From assembly GCA_037074705.1 (NCBI GenBank), contig CM073590.1:113418100-113482099 (forward strand): DNA of 64,000 nucleotides, written 5' to 3'. This document shows positions 20,592 to 31,638 of the stretch, piece after piece. The notes beneath the pieces are model-generated. The model worked only from the letters and a program-made list of their open reading frames with translations, was not told the DNA's origin and did no database searches. Positions within the stretch are counted from its first letter, which is position 1. Every line of letters starts with the position of its first letter. This stretch comes from Zhengitettix transpicula. Its lineage: Eukaryota; Arthropoda; Insecta; Orthoptera; Tetrigidae. The translations under genes and the position numbers were made by a program.

Positions 20592-21431
20592 AATTTCTAA
20601 CGATGCCTTGGCCACAAGTATGCTAAATTTGGTCCTTGCTTGGGTCGTTTATTATTAAACTGTGCTCGCAGAAAGAAAGGCGCAAGGATCGGAGTTTGCC
20701 GTTCAGTAAATCCTGGTAAGTACCAGCTTAAATTCTATCTACTATGACTCTAGTACCGTGTATATTAAAGTAATATCACTCAAAAAATCGATAATTCCAG
20801 AATACGGCAACCATATGTGGCACAACATGGTTACATATCGGTGATGATAAACGTTATCCCATAGTGTCACAATGGACATGGCTGCCTGCATCCAACAAGT
20901 CAATGATGCCATGCTTCTTGAATTCTGATGGAGACTTTGGTCCCTACAACCACCAGAACACAATCCAAGTGAGACGAAGAAGAGGGCAGCTGGATCCACA
21001 ACCAACAAATCTAATGCAGATTCCTTACTTCACCTTTCAACATCAGGAGATTTCAATATCAATACCAATCGCTACTTCACTGCAGGCCAAAGGTGGACCA
21101 ACGAAGTGGTCATAATAACAAGGCCAACTGGTGGATGTTTCTCACTCGCGTGGGCACATTACTGAGTTGGATGTGTATGAGATCCTGGTAACTACCAGTT
21201 TTCAGTCTCTCAGGGAGGATTCTAGTACAATATATAATTACTGTATTGTTAACTGACTTCTGTATTCTTTCAGAAATTGCAGACCCTCGCTGCACGACGA
21301 CGGAGAATCACCGTGCATTGTTTCAACACGCTATGCTGGTCCTCCAAGATGTAGGACTGCTGTCGGGTCATCGTTGAAGACCATTCCTGCTGCTCGTGCA
21401 AATGCAGAAGTGGCATCATATTCTGAATAAA
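20592..21431 (+). pseudogene. Split gene-like region with two short introns, copy 1
   Basis: Two GT-AG intron candidates, 20716-20800 (85 bp) and 21188-21273 (86 bp), flank a 387-bp exon. In one frame both interrupt Pro-Glu codons in phase 1: upstream CRSVNP|EYGNHMWHN and downstream DP|EIADPRCTTTENHRA. The frame reads protein-like over long stretches (for example NTNRYFTAGQRWTNEV and TRPTGGCFSLAWAHY) but holds several stops in the middle exon, so it is decayed or non-coding. In this copy another frame of the middle exon is also open for 105 codons. AATAAA at 21426-21431 closes the unit. GC content is clearly higher than around it. Family not recognised. Confidence 0.38.
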
Positions 21432-22622
21432 CTGTTGTACAGATTACAAAACCGTTTCCTGCCATCGTCTTCAGTTCAATAACAGTTACTTATATTGTGT
21501 TAAAGTTAACAGCGGTGTGGGGATACAAATTTCAATCAATTGTGTACTAAATATTTAGAAATTTTTATATTCTAGATATAAAATAAATCTAGAAAATGAT
21601 TAAAAGTTACAAGATAAAGTTTATCGTAGTTACTTAAAAAGTAAAATTTATTTAATGCCGACTCATGCTCTACGAATCCAGACGCTTATACAAATAAAAT
21701 ACGTTTTTATTTTAATTTATAGAATCGAGTGGTCTTTTAAATTCTTGGCTGTCAATATATCGCTGAAACTATTTGTCTTTTGTTATATCGATCTGAAAGA
21801 ATGTCTTTATCGTTATAAAAATGTCCGTTATAAAATTTTAAATATAACGTATTATTGTATCCTGTATAATATATCAGAAGATAATATGATTTGTCTAAGG
21901 TACGACTGCTGAATTATATGTTTGAAACTATAAAAGTATTCAAAATGACGTACGGAACTCCGAAAGTTTTTAAGGTCGTTATTCATTTAATGCATTCTCA
22001 GTCAAAGAAATAGGAACATTTAAATTGAATTAAAAGTACAATTAATTGCACTTTACGCAACGTATTTCTATAAATTTGTATAAATGTAAACAAATTATTG
22101 CGTGCAATTTGTGTCGAGAAACAAAAATTTTAGGTTAGGATAGCAGTATTTGTTTTCTAATTTTGGGAACGACGTTGAAGATGTACAATTACTGAGAAAT
22201 GAAGTAAAGGAGGAATATTTTGATTGAATAATAAGTATAATTAAATCTACCACTACCAGTGATAAATATAATTTATTATGAAAGGTTATACAATCCATTG
22301 CATTAATTTTCTATTAAATAACTTGACTTTTGACGTATTTTATGGGATCAGGGGCCAATATGTTGCCAAATTATATCTTGCAATACGCACTGAAAGATAC
22401 ATAAAATTATGATAAAAACAATACTTAAATGTTCAAAATTGATATTTTTCTATTAAAGACAGCGTATTTCGTAGTGTTTTGTATTAATTTTAAACAATGC
22501 TACCAACTGCAGACTGCTAAAACCACCAAATAGTTTATTTTCAGATGGAAAAATTATATTTCTACAAATTTAATAATTGTTATAAATAGTGTATGTATAT
22601 CTATCTATATATAGATATAGCT
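21432..22622. other. AT-rich segment joining split gene to next Helitron
   Basis: AT-rich DNA present in every unit, with an 85-codon plus frame (21655-21912) and a 67-codon minus frame (22095-22298) of very biased composition that I treat as chance. It ends in a TATCTATATATAGATA palindrome directly before the Helitron. Confidence 0.5.
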
Positions 22623-25600
22623 TCTATTATATAAAATTGCCTTATACGGGTATACATGTATGTATACATGTGGGTATGTATATGTGTATATTCCGCTTAC
22701 AAATCTACACCCTCGAAGCAATTTCACCAAAGTTCGTACACGTGTTCTTTTGGACAGGGAAACAAACACTGTGCGGGTGTAACACGCCTACCATCCCCAG
22801 GAGCATGGGAGGACGGTGGTGGAAATCTTCAAACATGCTAAGATGTCCGATATTTGCGTTGCTTAAAAATTTTTCAGGGTTAATTCGATTTATAGTATTT
22901 CTACCCATGTGATTTTTATTAATTTTAACCCATTGTGGCACGAGGGTTGAACGCATTAAAGGGTAACGGTGGAGGAGGGTTACAAGTAAATAACGCTGAA
23001 AATACCTAGATTCGAGTCAAATTAAAGGTAATGGATGTCGCTGAGTTCATTTATGACAATCTGGGCAACGCGCAGTTGTAAGATGGCGTAGGAGGGGTTG
23101 GGCGGAGGGTAAAATAAGTTAACCGGTCGAATTTTGCATCGAATAAATATATTTCGGGAACAATGATATTCATAAAATTTCCCTACATGTTCTCCGTGTA
23201 TAATTTCAACTTATTTCGGGCTTGAGATGGATGCGCCCTTAAGGTTAAGGGTGAACGGGCGTTACAAGAAAATACCGCGAATACAACCGAGATTAGAGTC
23301 AAATCAAAGGATTATGGATATAAATGAGTTTAATTATGACATTCGACTTACCGTTTAACATTCCTAACGTGGGTTTAGCGGGATTGTAAATTTTCAAACA
23401 TGTTAACCGGTTGATGATCGTGTGGAATTAATCTTCGGCAGGCTTTAATGGCAATGATAGTATTGTTACTGGTGATGTTTGTGTATGATATCTACTCCTT
23501 TCAGTATGAGAGGGGAGGACGCCTAGGGTTGGGGGTAAAGGGGAGTTACAATAAAATATATCAAAAACAAACGAGATAGACGTAAAATCCAAGGAAATGC
23601 ATGTCGCTGTGTTTATTTATGACAACTTGAGCAACGTGTGGGATAGGGCGGAAGTGGGAGGGCCTAGCCGTGGTGGGCGAGGGTAGAAAATTTCTGACGT
23701 TTTAACCGGCCGACTTTTGCGGTGAATAAATATATTTCGGGAACAATGTGATTAATAAAATTTCTCTACATGTTCTCTGTGTATAATTTCAAACACTTTT
23801 GGGCTTGGGAGTTGAGCTTCCTTATGGATGGGGGTGGCCGGTAGTTAGAAGAAAATAATGCGAAAACAACCAAGATTATAGTCGAATCGAGGATTATTGA
23901 TGTCGCTGAATTTAATTAAGACAATAAATTTGTGTTTTAATCTCCAGGAGCATTGGTGGACGGGGTTTGAAATTTTTAAACATATAAGCAGTCGATATTT
24001 GCGTCGATAAATATTTTCCTGGTTCACTAATATTTATAAAATGTCTCTACTTTTTTCATATATGTAATATGAACCTCTTTCAAGGTATAGGAGGAGCACC
24101 CTTAGGAGTGGGGGTGGAGTTAATTTACATAAAAATAGCGCAAACACAATCGAGATTGGACTCAAATCCAGGGTTATGGTTGTCAGTGAGTTTAATTATG
24201 ATATTCAAGTTGTTTAGTGCCTCAAGCGGGGGTGAATGGGGTGAATATCGTCAAACATGCTAACACAGCCGATAATTGAGTCGGATAAATATTTTCGGGG
24301 TAAAAGTGATTAATAGTGTTTGTACCAATGTATGTCAGTAAAATTTCAATTCTACGGAATGGGAAAGGATCACCGTAGGGTTGGGGTGGAGGGGTATTAC
24401 AAGAAAATAACGCGAATACAACTGAGATTGGAGTCAAACCAAAGGTTATGGATGTCGCCGTGTTCAATTATGACAATCCAATTAGCCATTTAACCCCAAG
24501 GTTGGGGTGGACGGGGATGATATTTTTCTAACATGTTAAACGGTCAACATTTGTATTAAATAATTAATTGTCGAGGTCAATGACATTGACAATATATCTA
24601 CCGATGTTGATTGTAAAATTCAACCTTTTTCGGCATTAGAGGGAAGCTCACTTAGGAAAGGAGCTGGAAACTTTCAAACGTACTAAAACAGCAGATATTT
24701 AGGCAGATAAACATGTTTGGGATCAAAGAGATAGATAGTAATTTAATCGATGTTATCTGAGTATAGTTTCAACCTCTTACATCATGGAAAAGGAGCACTC
24801 TTAGGGGTGAGGGTGGACGGGCATTCTAAATAAAGAACGCAAGTCAAACCAATATTACAGTCAAACCCGGGTTTCTGGGTTCGAAAAACGTAATTATGAT
24901 ATTCAATTGCTCACTTAACCCCCGTGGGCGGAAGAGGATGGGGTTGGTAAATTTCAAACTTATTAAAAGGTCAATATTAACGGAAAATAATTTTTTCCAG
25001 CGTTACTTATTTTATAGTATTTATACCCTTTTTATGTTAGTACAATTTCAACCTCTTGCGACATGAGCGTGAAGAACGCTTAGGGGACGGGATGGACGTG
25101 TTTTACAAGAAAATAACTTGAAAAACAACCAACATTCGAATAAGTCGAACGTAATTAATGTCGCTGAGTTCATTTATGATAATTTGCGCAACGCGCAGGT
25201 TTGGGCTGGACTGGGCTGGGAGGGGTTGGGTGGAGGTAAATGGGGAATAGAAATTATAAAGGAATTTAAGCGGCTGAATTTTGCGACGATTACATATATT
25301 TATGGAACAATGACATTATTAAAATTTCACTACACGTTCTCTGAGTTTAATTTGATTCCCTTTCGGGATTGAGAGTGAGCTCACATTAGGGGTGGGGCTC
25401 AACGGTTGTTAAAAATAAATAACGAGTTTAGAGTCAAATACAGGGTTATGAATGTCGCTGAGTTTAATTATGACATTTAATTTGTCATGTAATTCTCGAG
25501 GAGTGGCGGTTGTCGGGAGTGGATATATTGAAACAAGAAATCACGACCGACATTAGAGTTGAATAACATTTTTCAGGGTTAATTAGATCTAAAGTAATTC

Positions 25601-27122
25601 TATTTAAGTTGTGTGTGTAAAAATTAAACCCCTCTTTCGGCATGAGGGGGTCCATGTTAAGGGGTGGGGGTAGAGGGCGCTGACAAGAAAAAAACGAGAT
25701 TCGAGTCAAATCGAAGGTAAAATATGTCGCTGAATTTATTTATGACATTCTGGACAGCGCGCGAGGGGTGGGCTGAGGTGGTAGGATTGAGGCTGGTGTT
25801 AGAATTTTTAAAAACATGTTGACCGGTCGTTATTAAAAATATTTCGGGATCAATTAGATTATTAAAAATTGTTTACATTTTCTCCGCGTATAAGTTCAAC
25901 CCCTTCTGTGATTGGGAATAGAGCTCCACTTAAAGGTGGGGGTGGAGTAAAATTACAATATAATGATGCAAAAACAATCGACATTGGAGTCGAAATCACG
26001 GTCATCGATGTCAATGAGTTTAATTATTATATTCAACTAATCGTTTAACTCCCCCAAGGAAGGGTTGGCGGGGGTGTAAATGTTTAACAGTCGATTTTTG
26101 TAGGAAAAAAATATTTATCGAGGTCAATGTCATTGATAATATTTCTACCGATTTTGGTTTTCATTTTAACCCCTTAAGGGACGTAAAAGATCACACTTAG
26201 GGGTGGGGGCTTGAGGAAAGTTACAAAAAATAACGTGAATAAATCTCAGATTGGAGTCAAATTCAAGTTATGGATGTCACTGAGTTTATTTATGACAACC
26301 TTGGTATCGTTAGGGGGTGGCCGGGGTACGTGGGGCTGGGCGGGGGTATAAAATGATCGATATTTGCGTGAAATAAATATTTTACGCTGTCAATGTCATT
26401 GATAGTATTTCTACCGGTTTTGTTTGTGTATAATTTCAACATCTTACGGCATGGTAGGGAAGTACTCGAAGAGATGGAGGTGTGTTTCATAAAACTAACC
26501 TCAAAAAACGAGATTCGAGTCACTTGGCAACGTGGGCAATGCATGAGTTATAGTGGGGGTGTGAGTGGCCTCGCGGAATTGGGTGCGAGAGGAAAGTTTC
26601 GAACATTTTAAACGGTTGATATTTGCGTTTAATAATTATTTCCTGGGGTTAATGACTTTGATAGTATTTTTACCGATGTTGTTTGTGTACAATTTCAACC
26701 ACTGTGAGGGGAACAAGGTTAGCGGTTGGGGTGGAGGTACGTTAAATAAAAATAACGATAAAACAACCGAGATTCGAATCAATTCAGAGACTATGAATGT
26801 CGCTGAGTCTAATGTTAACAACTTTTGTAACGCGACGGGTTTGGGATATTGGGCGGGGGGAGAAATTTCCAGACAATGTAATCGGTCGATTTATGCGTGG
26901 AATATATACTTTTCGATTATGGCACATTTGTGGGAGTGGTCATCATCCAACATGTTATAAAGGCCGTTAATTTGGTCAATGAGTTCATCCTCCTTCGGCA
27001 TCGAAGGTGAGCACATTTAGGGATAGGGTTCGAGGAGCGTTACATAAAAATAGCGCGAAGGCAACCTAATATCTGGAATTATGAATATATGACATCTCGG
27101 GCAACGCCGGGCACCCAGCTAG
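22623..27122 (+). mobile_element. Helitron-like element, unit 2 copy (4,500 bp, full length)
   Basis: Same ends as in unit 1 (TC at 22623, CTAG at 27119-27122). About 16 degenerate monomers of roughly 280 bp fill it. Each has a G-run block (GGGGTGGGGGTGG-like), GTTACAAGAAAATAACGCG, GAGATT-GAGTCAAAT, GGATGTCGCTGAGTTTAATT, a GTTAACCGGTCGATATTTGCG block and ATTTCTACCGATGTTGTTTG. A monomer near 24651 is truncated. No transposase. Helitrons carrying internal tandem repeats are known in insects (Drosophila DINE-TR1); kinship to that family is not claimed. Confidence 0.7.
25628..25677 (+). repeat. Hairpin plus G-quadruplex-capable block inside a Helitron monomer
   Basis: ACCCCTC and GAGGGGGT form a stem-loop at 25628-25651. 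Its right arm starts a run GGGGG-N10-GGGG-T-GGGGG-N4-GGG (25646-25677), four G-tracts on one strand. It is present in all full-length Helitron copies. Confidence 0.7.
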
Positions 27123-27430
27123 TATATAAATAAATCCCAAAGTACGCAATTTTTATATAATGGTAATGTTGTACATAATGAAGTCCTTTAGAATATTGAT
27201 CAGTTTTAAATCGACACTGGGTTATATATCTGTCATCAACTTATAAATATATTTGAAACCCGTATTCCATAACTTTAGTTTTTATTTGTTAAACTTCCAG
27301 CCAACGGATTACCAAACTCGTTTCGAACATTTTTCTAGATCTTTTTTATCCTACATCTACCAGCCGACTTTACTGTCATAGGTATTAATGAAAACTACCG
27401 ATTGTAGTTTGCTATCCTGGATATTTATTC

Positions 27431-27452
27431 AGCCTCTCCACTTATCTGTTTC
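27431..27452. repeat. 22-bp presence/absence insertion, unit 2
   Basis: AGCCTCTCCACTTATCTGTT plus TC is absent from units 1, 3, 5 and 6. With it, ATTCAGCCT and, 30 bp on, AGGCTGAAT form a 9-bp inverted repeat; without it only the right half remains. Confidence 0.93.
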
Positions 27453-28941
27453 CTCTAATACATAGGCTGAATGAAACAACAGATTAGCCTTGTTTTCTCG
27501 TCCCTGCTTTCACCCTCAAAATGAATCTCCACAAAATAATGTATATAATAATCCCTATATCACATTAACTACTTTATACGCGTGAACAACTTGGCATTTC
27601 TACGAAAATTCATCAAACGGCAAAAATCTTATGTGCTTCGGAAATTGTACGGCGCAAAATTATCAACCAGTGAATTTTCTTTTCAGCACATGCAGGAATT
27701 TCCCAATCTGACACACCTGCTACGAAATTAACTCCAATTAAAACGGTGGCACCCTACTGTATCGTAATCACTTATCTCTTTCTCTTATCTTATTAGCTGA
27801 CAGCATAAAGTGTATTATGATTTCTGAGCACGGAATTTAATATCAGTTATGAATTATTATGCTTTTATATACAGTATTTACTTCACATTCAGGAGAAAAT
27901 TTTTATTTTTATCAACTAACCTAAGAGTAGGTAATTATCCGGTCCAAGGGTGTGAAATAAAGAAATTGCTCTAGAGTTAAAGATGAGAATGCGTATCATA
28001 TCCCTAATCTGCTTATTGAAGTAAAAAAAGGGAGCTAAGAGAAATACGCACCAGTTGTATAAATCCCCTGTTTGCTCATAGTAGGCGTTTCGCATTATAT
28101 GACGCTTTTAGGGACAAAACAATCTTTTTTTATGAGGTTGTCATCTGTCTACAATGGTGAGTACACATCATCAGCAATTTCATGCAACAAAATACATTTA
28201 ATGCGAATGGAAGCTCTCATAGAGGTAGATCATGAGGATTTTTAACTGTTAATTTCGAAATCAGCAATAATACTGGTAATCAAAGAGACATTGAGGAGTG
28301 GGAAGCGAATGTTGAAGATAAAAGATTTCTTGAACATTGCTTTAGCTAGTCACGATCAAACGATTTTTCTTCTGAATAAAAGTTATCCTTCTCCAATTCC
28401 TCAATTATTACACAAGACCATAATTTGTTAATGATAGAAACAGCTGGGCGTGAGGAATATGGATTTTTTGCCCGTATATATATAAATCCAACGGTAATAT
28501 GAAGACGGGAAACTTGAGTGGCGTTACGTCGGTAATCCATTTAGGCAAAAAACGCATTCACTTTCGTTCCGGTTCAGATTTTTAATTTAATAAATTCCTG
28601 GGCGAAAGTATCTACGTTAAAATCTATAATTATTTCATAACTTATTCGACATTCCCCTCGGTAACAATTAATTACGTTGTGTAGTTATATCGCACTCTGT
28701 ACAAATAAATATTATCGTATATTTGTAACACAATTGAAAGAATATATCGCTTATATTTATAAAGAAATAATTATTTTATACGTCATGAAAATAATTTTTA
28801 TTTTTACAAATAATTTCTTTCGCTAGATTTAGTAAATGAGATATTATTGCACATTCATCACTGACCAACGTTACCTAGCAACACTTTCTCTCAAGTCGTC
28901 AGCGACAGACAACGAGCAGCATCGTAAGAAACATTTCAATT

Positions 28942-29310
28942 ATGTTACGAAACCTGTTTAATTCTTTTTTTTCTTGTTTCAGGAGCACTGAATCTCGGCC
29001 TGACGTAGAAACCCCCATCTACATCCCTCCACAGCCGCGACCCAAACCCGAACCTTTGTTCACCTTGGAGGAGATTTCCAGGTACGAGTTCCCCCTAATA
29101 TTCCCCATCGATGACATCTTTGACGATGAAGACCAACTGTCTCGGGCTGACGTCGAACGAGACTTAGCTCCTCCACAGCACCGACCCAAACCCAAACCCT
29201 TGTTCACCTTGGAGGAGATTGCCAAATACGAGTTCCCCCTAATCTTCCCCATCGACGATATCTCCGACGTAGAATGCGACTTAGCTCCTCCACAGCCGAG
29301 CCGCGACTAG
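28942..29310 (+). CDS. 122-aa repeat protein, copy 2
   Basis: Translation identical to copy 1, including Ala94. The in-frame extension after TAG runs to the TAA ending at 29472 and is like that of copy 1 (AAC TTA variant). Confidence 0.6.
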   Translation: MLRNLFNSFFSCFRSTESRPDVETPIYIPPQPRPKPEPLFTLEEISRYEFPLIFPIDDIFDDEDQLSRADVERDLAPPQHRPKPKPLFTLEEIAKYEFPLIFPIDDISDVECDLAPPQPSRD

Positions 29311-29607
29311 AAAATAAAAAAGCCCGAGACAGATCGTTACGCTAGAAACCCTTTCATGTTTAGGTTCGGTAACTTAAGTGACAGCGGTGACGAACGACGA
29401 ACGACATTTGACAGTAGTGACGACTCGACCGACAACGACACTGACGACCGACATGACGCTGCAAAATTTTAAAGTTTTTGGGCGTTGGTGTGTTTGCCAC
29501 ACTTCGCCAAACCGTTTTCAAATTAATTTCATCTCCTCCATTTCCGGGATAAAAATTTTAATGTTTAATATTTTGAAATTATTAACAAAAATTCGTGACA
29601 TGATTTG

Positions 29608-30447
29608 AATTTCTAACGATGCCTTGGCCACAAGTATGCTAAATTTGGTCCTTGCTTGGGTCGTTTATTATTAAACTGTGCTCGCAGAAAGAAAGGCGCA
29701 AGGATCGGAGTTTGCCGTTCAGTAAATCCTGGTAAGTACCAGCTTAAATTCTATCTACTATGACTCTAGTACCGTGTATATTAAAGTAATATCACTCAAA
29801 AAATCGATAATTCCAGAATACGGCAACCATATGTGGCACAACATGGTTACATATCGGTGATGATAAACGTTATCCCATAGTGTCACAATGGACATGGCTG
29901 CCTGCATCCAACAAGTCAATGATGCCATGCTTCTAGAATTCTGATGGAGACTTTGGGCCCTACAACCACCAGAACACAATCCAAGTGAGACGAAGAAGAG
30001 GGCAGCTGGATCCACAACCAACAAATCTAATGCAGATTCCTTACTTCACCTTTCATCATCAGGAGATTTCAATGTCAATACCAATCGCTACTTCACTGCA
30101 GGCCAAAGGTGGACCAACGAAGTGGTCATAATAACAAGGCCAACTGGTGGATGTTTCTCACTCGCGTGGGCACATTACTGAGTTGGATGTGTATGAGATC
30201 CTGGTAACTACCAGTTTTCAGTCTCTCAGGGAGGATTCTAGTACAATATATAATTACTGTATTGTTAACTGACTTCTGTATTCTTTCAGAAATTGCAGAC
30301 CCTCGCTGCACGACGACGGAGAATCACCGTGCATTGTTTCAACACGCTATGCTGGTCCTCCAAGATGTAGGACTGCTGTCGGGTCATCGTTGAAGACCAT
30401 TCCTGCTGCTCGTGCAAATGCAGAAGTGGCATCATATTCTGAATAAA
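29608..30447 (+). pseudogene. Split gene-like region, copy 2
   Basis: Introns 29732-29816 and 30204-30289. The second reading frame of the middle exon, open in copy 1, has a TAG here (TTC TTG changed to TTC TAG near 29933), so only copy 1 keeps that frame open. Confidence 0.38.
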
Positions 30448-31638
30448 CTGTTGTACAGATTACAAAACCGTTTCCTGCCATCGTCTTCAGTTCAATAACA
30501 GTTACTTATATTGTGTTAAAGTTAACAGCGGTGTGGGGATACAAATTTCAATCAATTGTGTACTAAATATTTAGAAATCTTTATATTCTAGATATAAAAT
30601 AAATCTAGAAAATGATTAAAAGTTACAAGATAAAGTTTATCGTAGTTACTTAAAAAGTAAAATTTATTTAATGCCGACTCATGCTCTACGAATCCAGACG
30701 CTTATACAAATAAAATACGTTTTTATTTTAATTTATAGAATCGAGTGGTCTTTTAAATTCTTGGCTGTCAATATATCGCTGAAACTATTTGTCTTTTGTT
30801 ATATCGATCTGAAAGAATGTCTTTATCGTTATAAAAATGTCCGTTATAAAATTTTAAATATAACGTATTATTGTATCCTGTATAATATATCAGAAGATAA
30901 TATGATTTGTCTAAGGTACGACTGCTGAATTATATGTTTGAAACTATAAAAGTATTCAAAATGACGTACGGAACTCCGAAAGTTTTTAAGGTCGTTATTC
31001 ATTTAATGCATTCTCAGTCAAAGAAATAGGAACATTTAAATTGAATTAAAAGTACAATTAATTGCACTTTACGCAACGTATTTCTATAAATTTGTATAAA
31101 TGTAAACAAATTATTGCGTGCAATTTGTGTCGAGAAACAAAAATTTTAGGTTAGGATAGCAGTATTTGTTTTCTAATTTTGGGAACGACGTTGAAGATGT
31201 ACAATTACTGAGAAATGAAGTAAAGGAGGAATATTTTGATTGAATAATAAGTATAATTAAATCTACCACTACCAGTGATAAATATAATTTATTATGAAAG
31301 GTTATACAATCCATTGCATTAATTTTCTATTAAATAACTTGACTTTTGACGTATTTTATGGGATCAGGGGCCAATATGTTGCCAAATTATATCTTGCAAT
31401 ACGCACTGAAAGATACATAAAATTATGATAAAAACAATACTTAAATGTTCAAAATTGATATTTTTCTATTAAAGACAGCGTATTTCGTAGTGTTTTGTAT
31501 TAATTTTAAACAATGCTACCAACTGCAGACTGCTAAAACCACCAAATAGTTTATTTTCAGATGGAAAAATTATATTTCTACAAATTTAATAATTGTTATA
31601 AATAGTGTATGTATATCTATCTATATATAGATATAGCT

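Larger units (their letters stand above)
14785..21827 (+). repeat. 9-kb array, unit 1 (left edge, 7,043 bp)
   Basis: Homology to the other units starts at TTATAAAATTTTAAAT (14785, equivalent to 21828). This unit has the same order as the others but is about 2.0 kb shorter because its Helitron part has an internal deletion. Its left 2.6 kb is visibly more diverged from the other units than these are among themselves, as expected at an array edge. It lacks the roughly 2.4 kb that follows the Helitron-to-ORF spacer of no other unit; the non-Helitron half is complete. Confidence 0.93.
21828..30843 (+). repeat. 9-kb array, unit 2 (9,016 bp)
   Basis: Full unit. It carries the 22-bp insertion at 27431-27452 and the 'even-unit' base C in AATATCAGTTATG near 27842. 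Confidence 0.96.

Noticed and set aside
20362..20592. Thr/Val-rich ORF over the GAC repeats
   Set aside because: It is a shifted reading of the GAC-rich extension; the frame continuous with the 122-aa ORF explains the same bases better.
20742..21008. 88-codon minus ORF over the split gene-like region
   Set aside because: It crosses both an apparent exon and a GT-AG intron of the other strand and shows no domain.
21655..21912. 85-codon plus ORF in each unit
   Set aside because: Very AT-biased peptide rich in I, Y, L and K. Preservation among copies reflects array identity, not selection.
22589..22956. Overlapping ORFs of 61-107 codons at the Helitron 5' end
   Set aside because: They lie in both strands over the Helitron terminus and monomers and differ between frames. 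They match no Rep/helicase motif.
26393..26960. Repeated 72-131-codon ORFs inside the Helitron monomers
   Set aside because: Different monomers give unrelated frames, and one is broken by an added A in units 4 and 6. They are by-products of the tandem monomers.
22979..27060. CRISPR-like periodicity
   Set aside because: The ~280-bp monomers are degenerate along their length, with no short constant repeat and unique spacers, and the DNA is eukaryotic.
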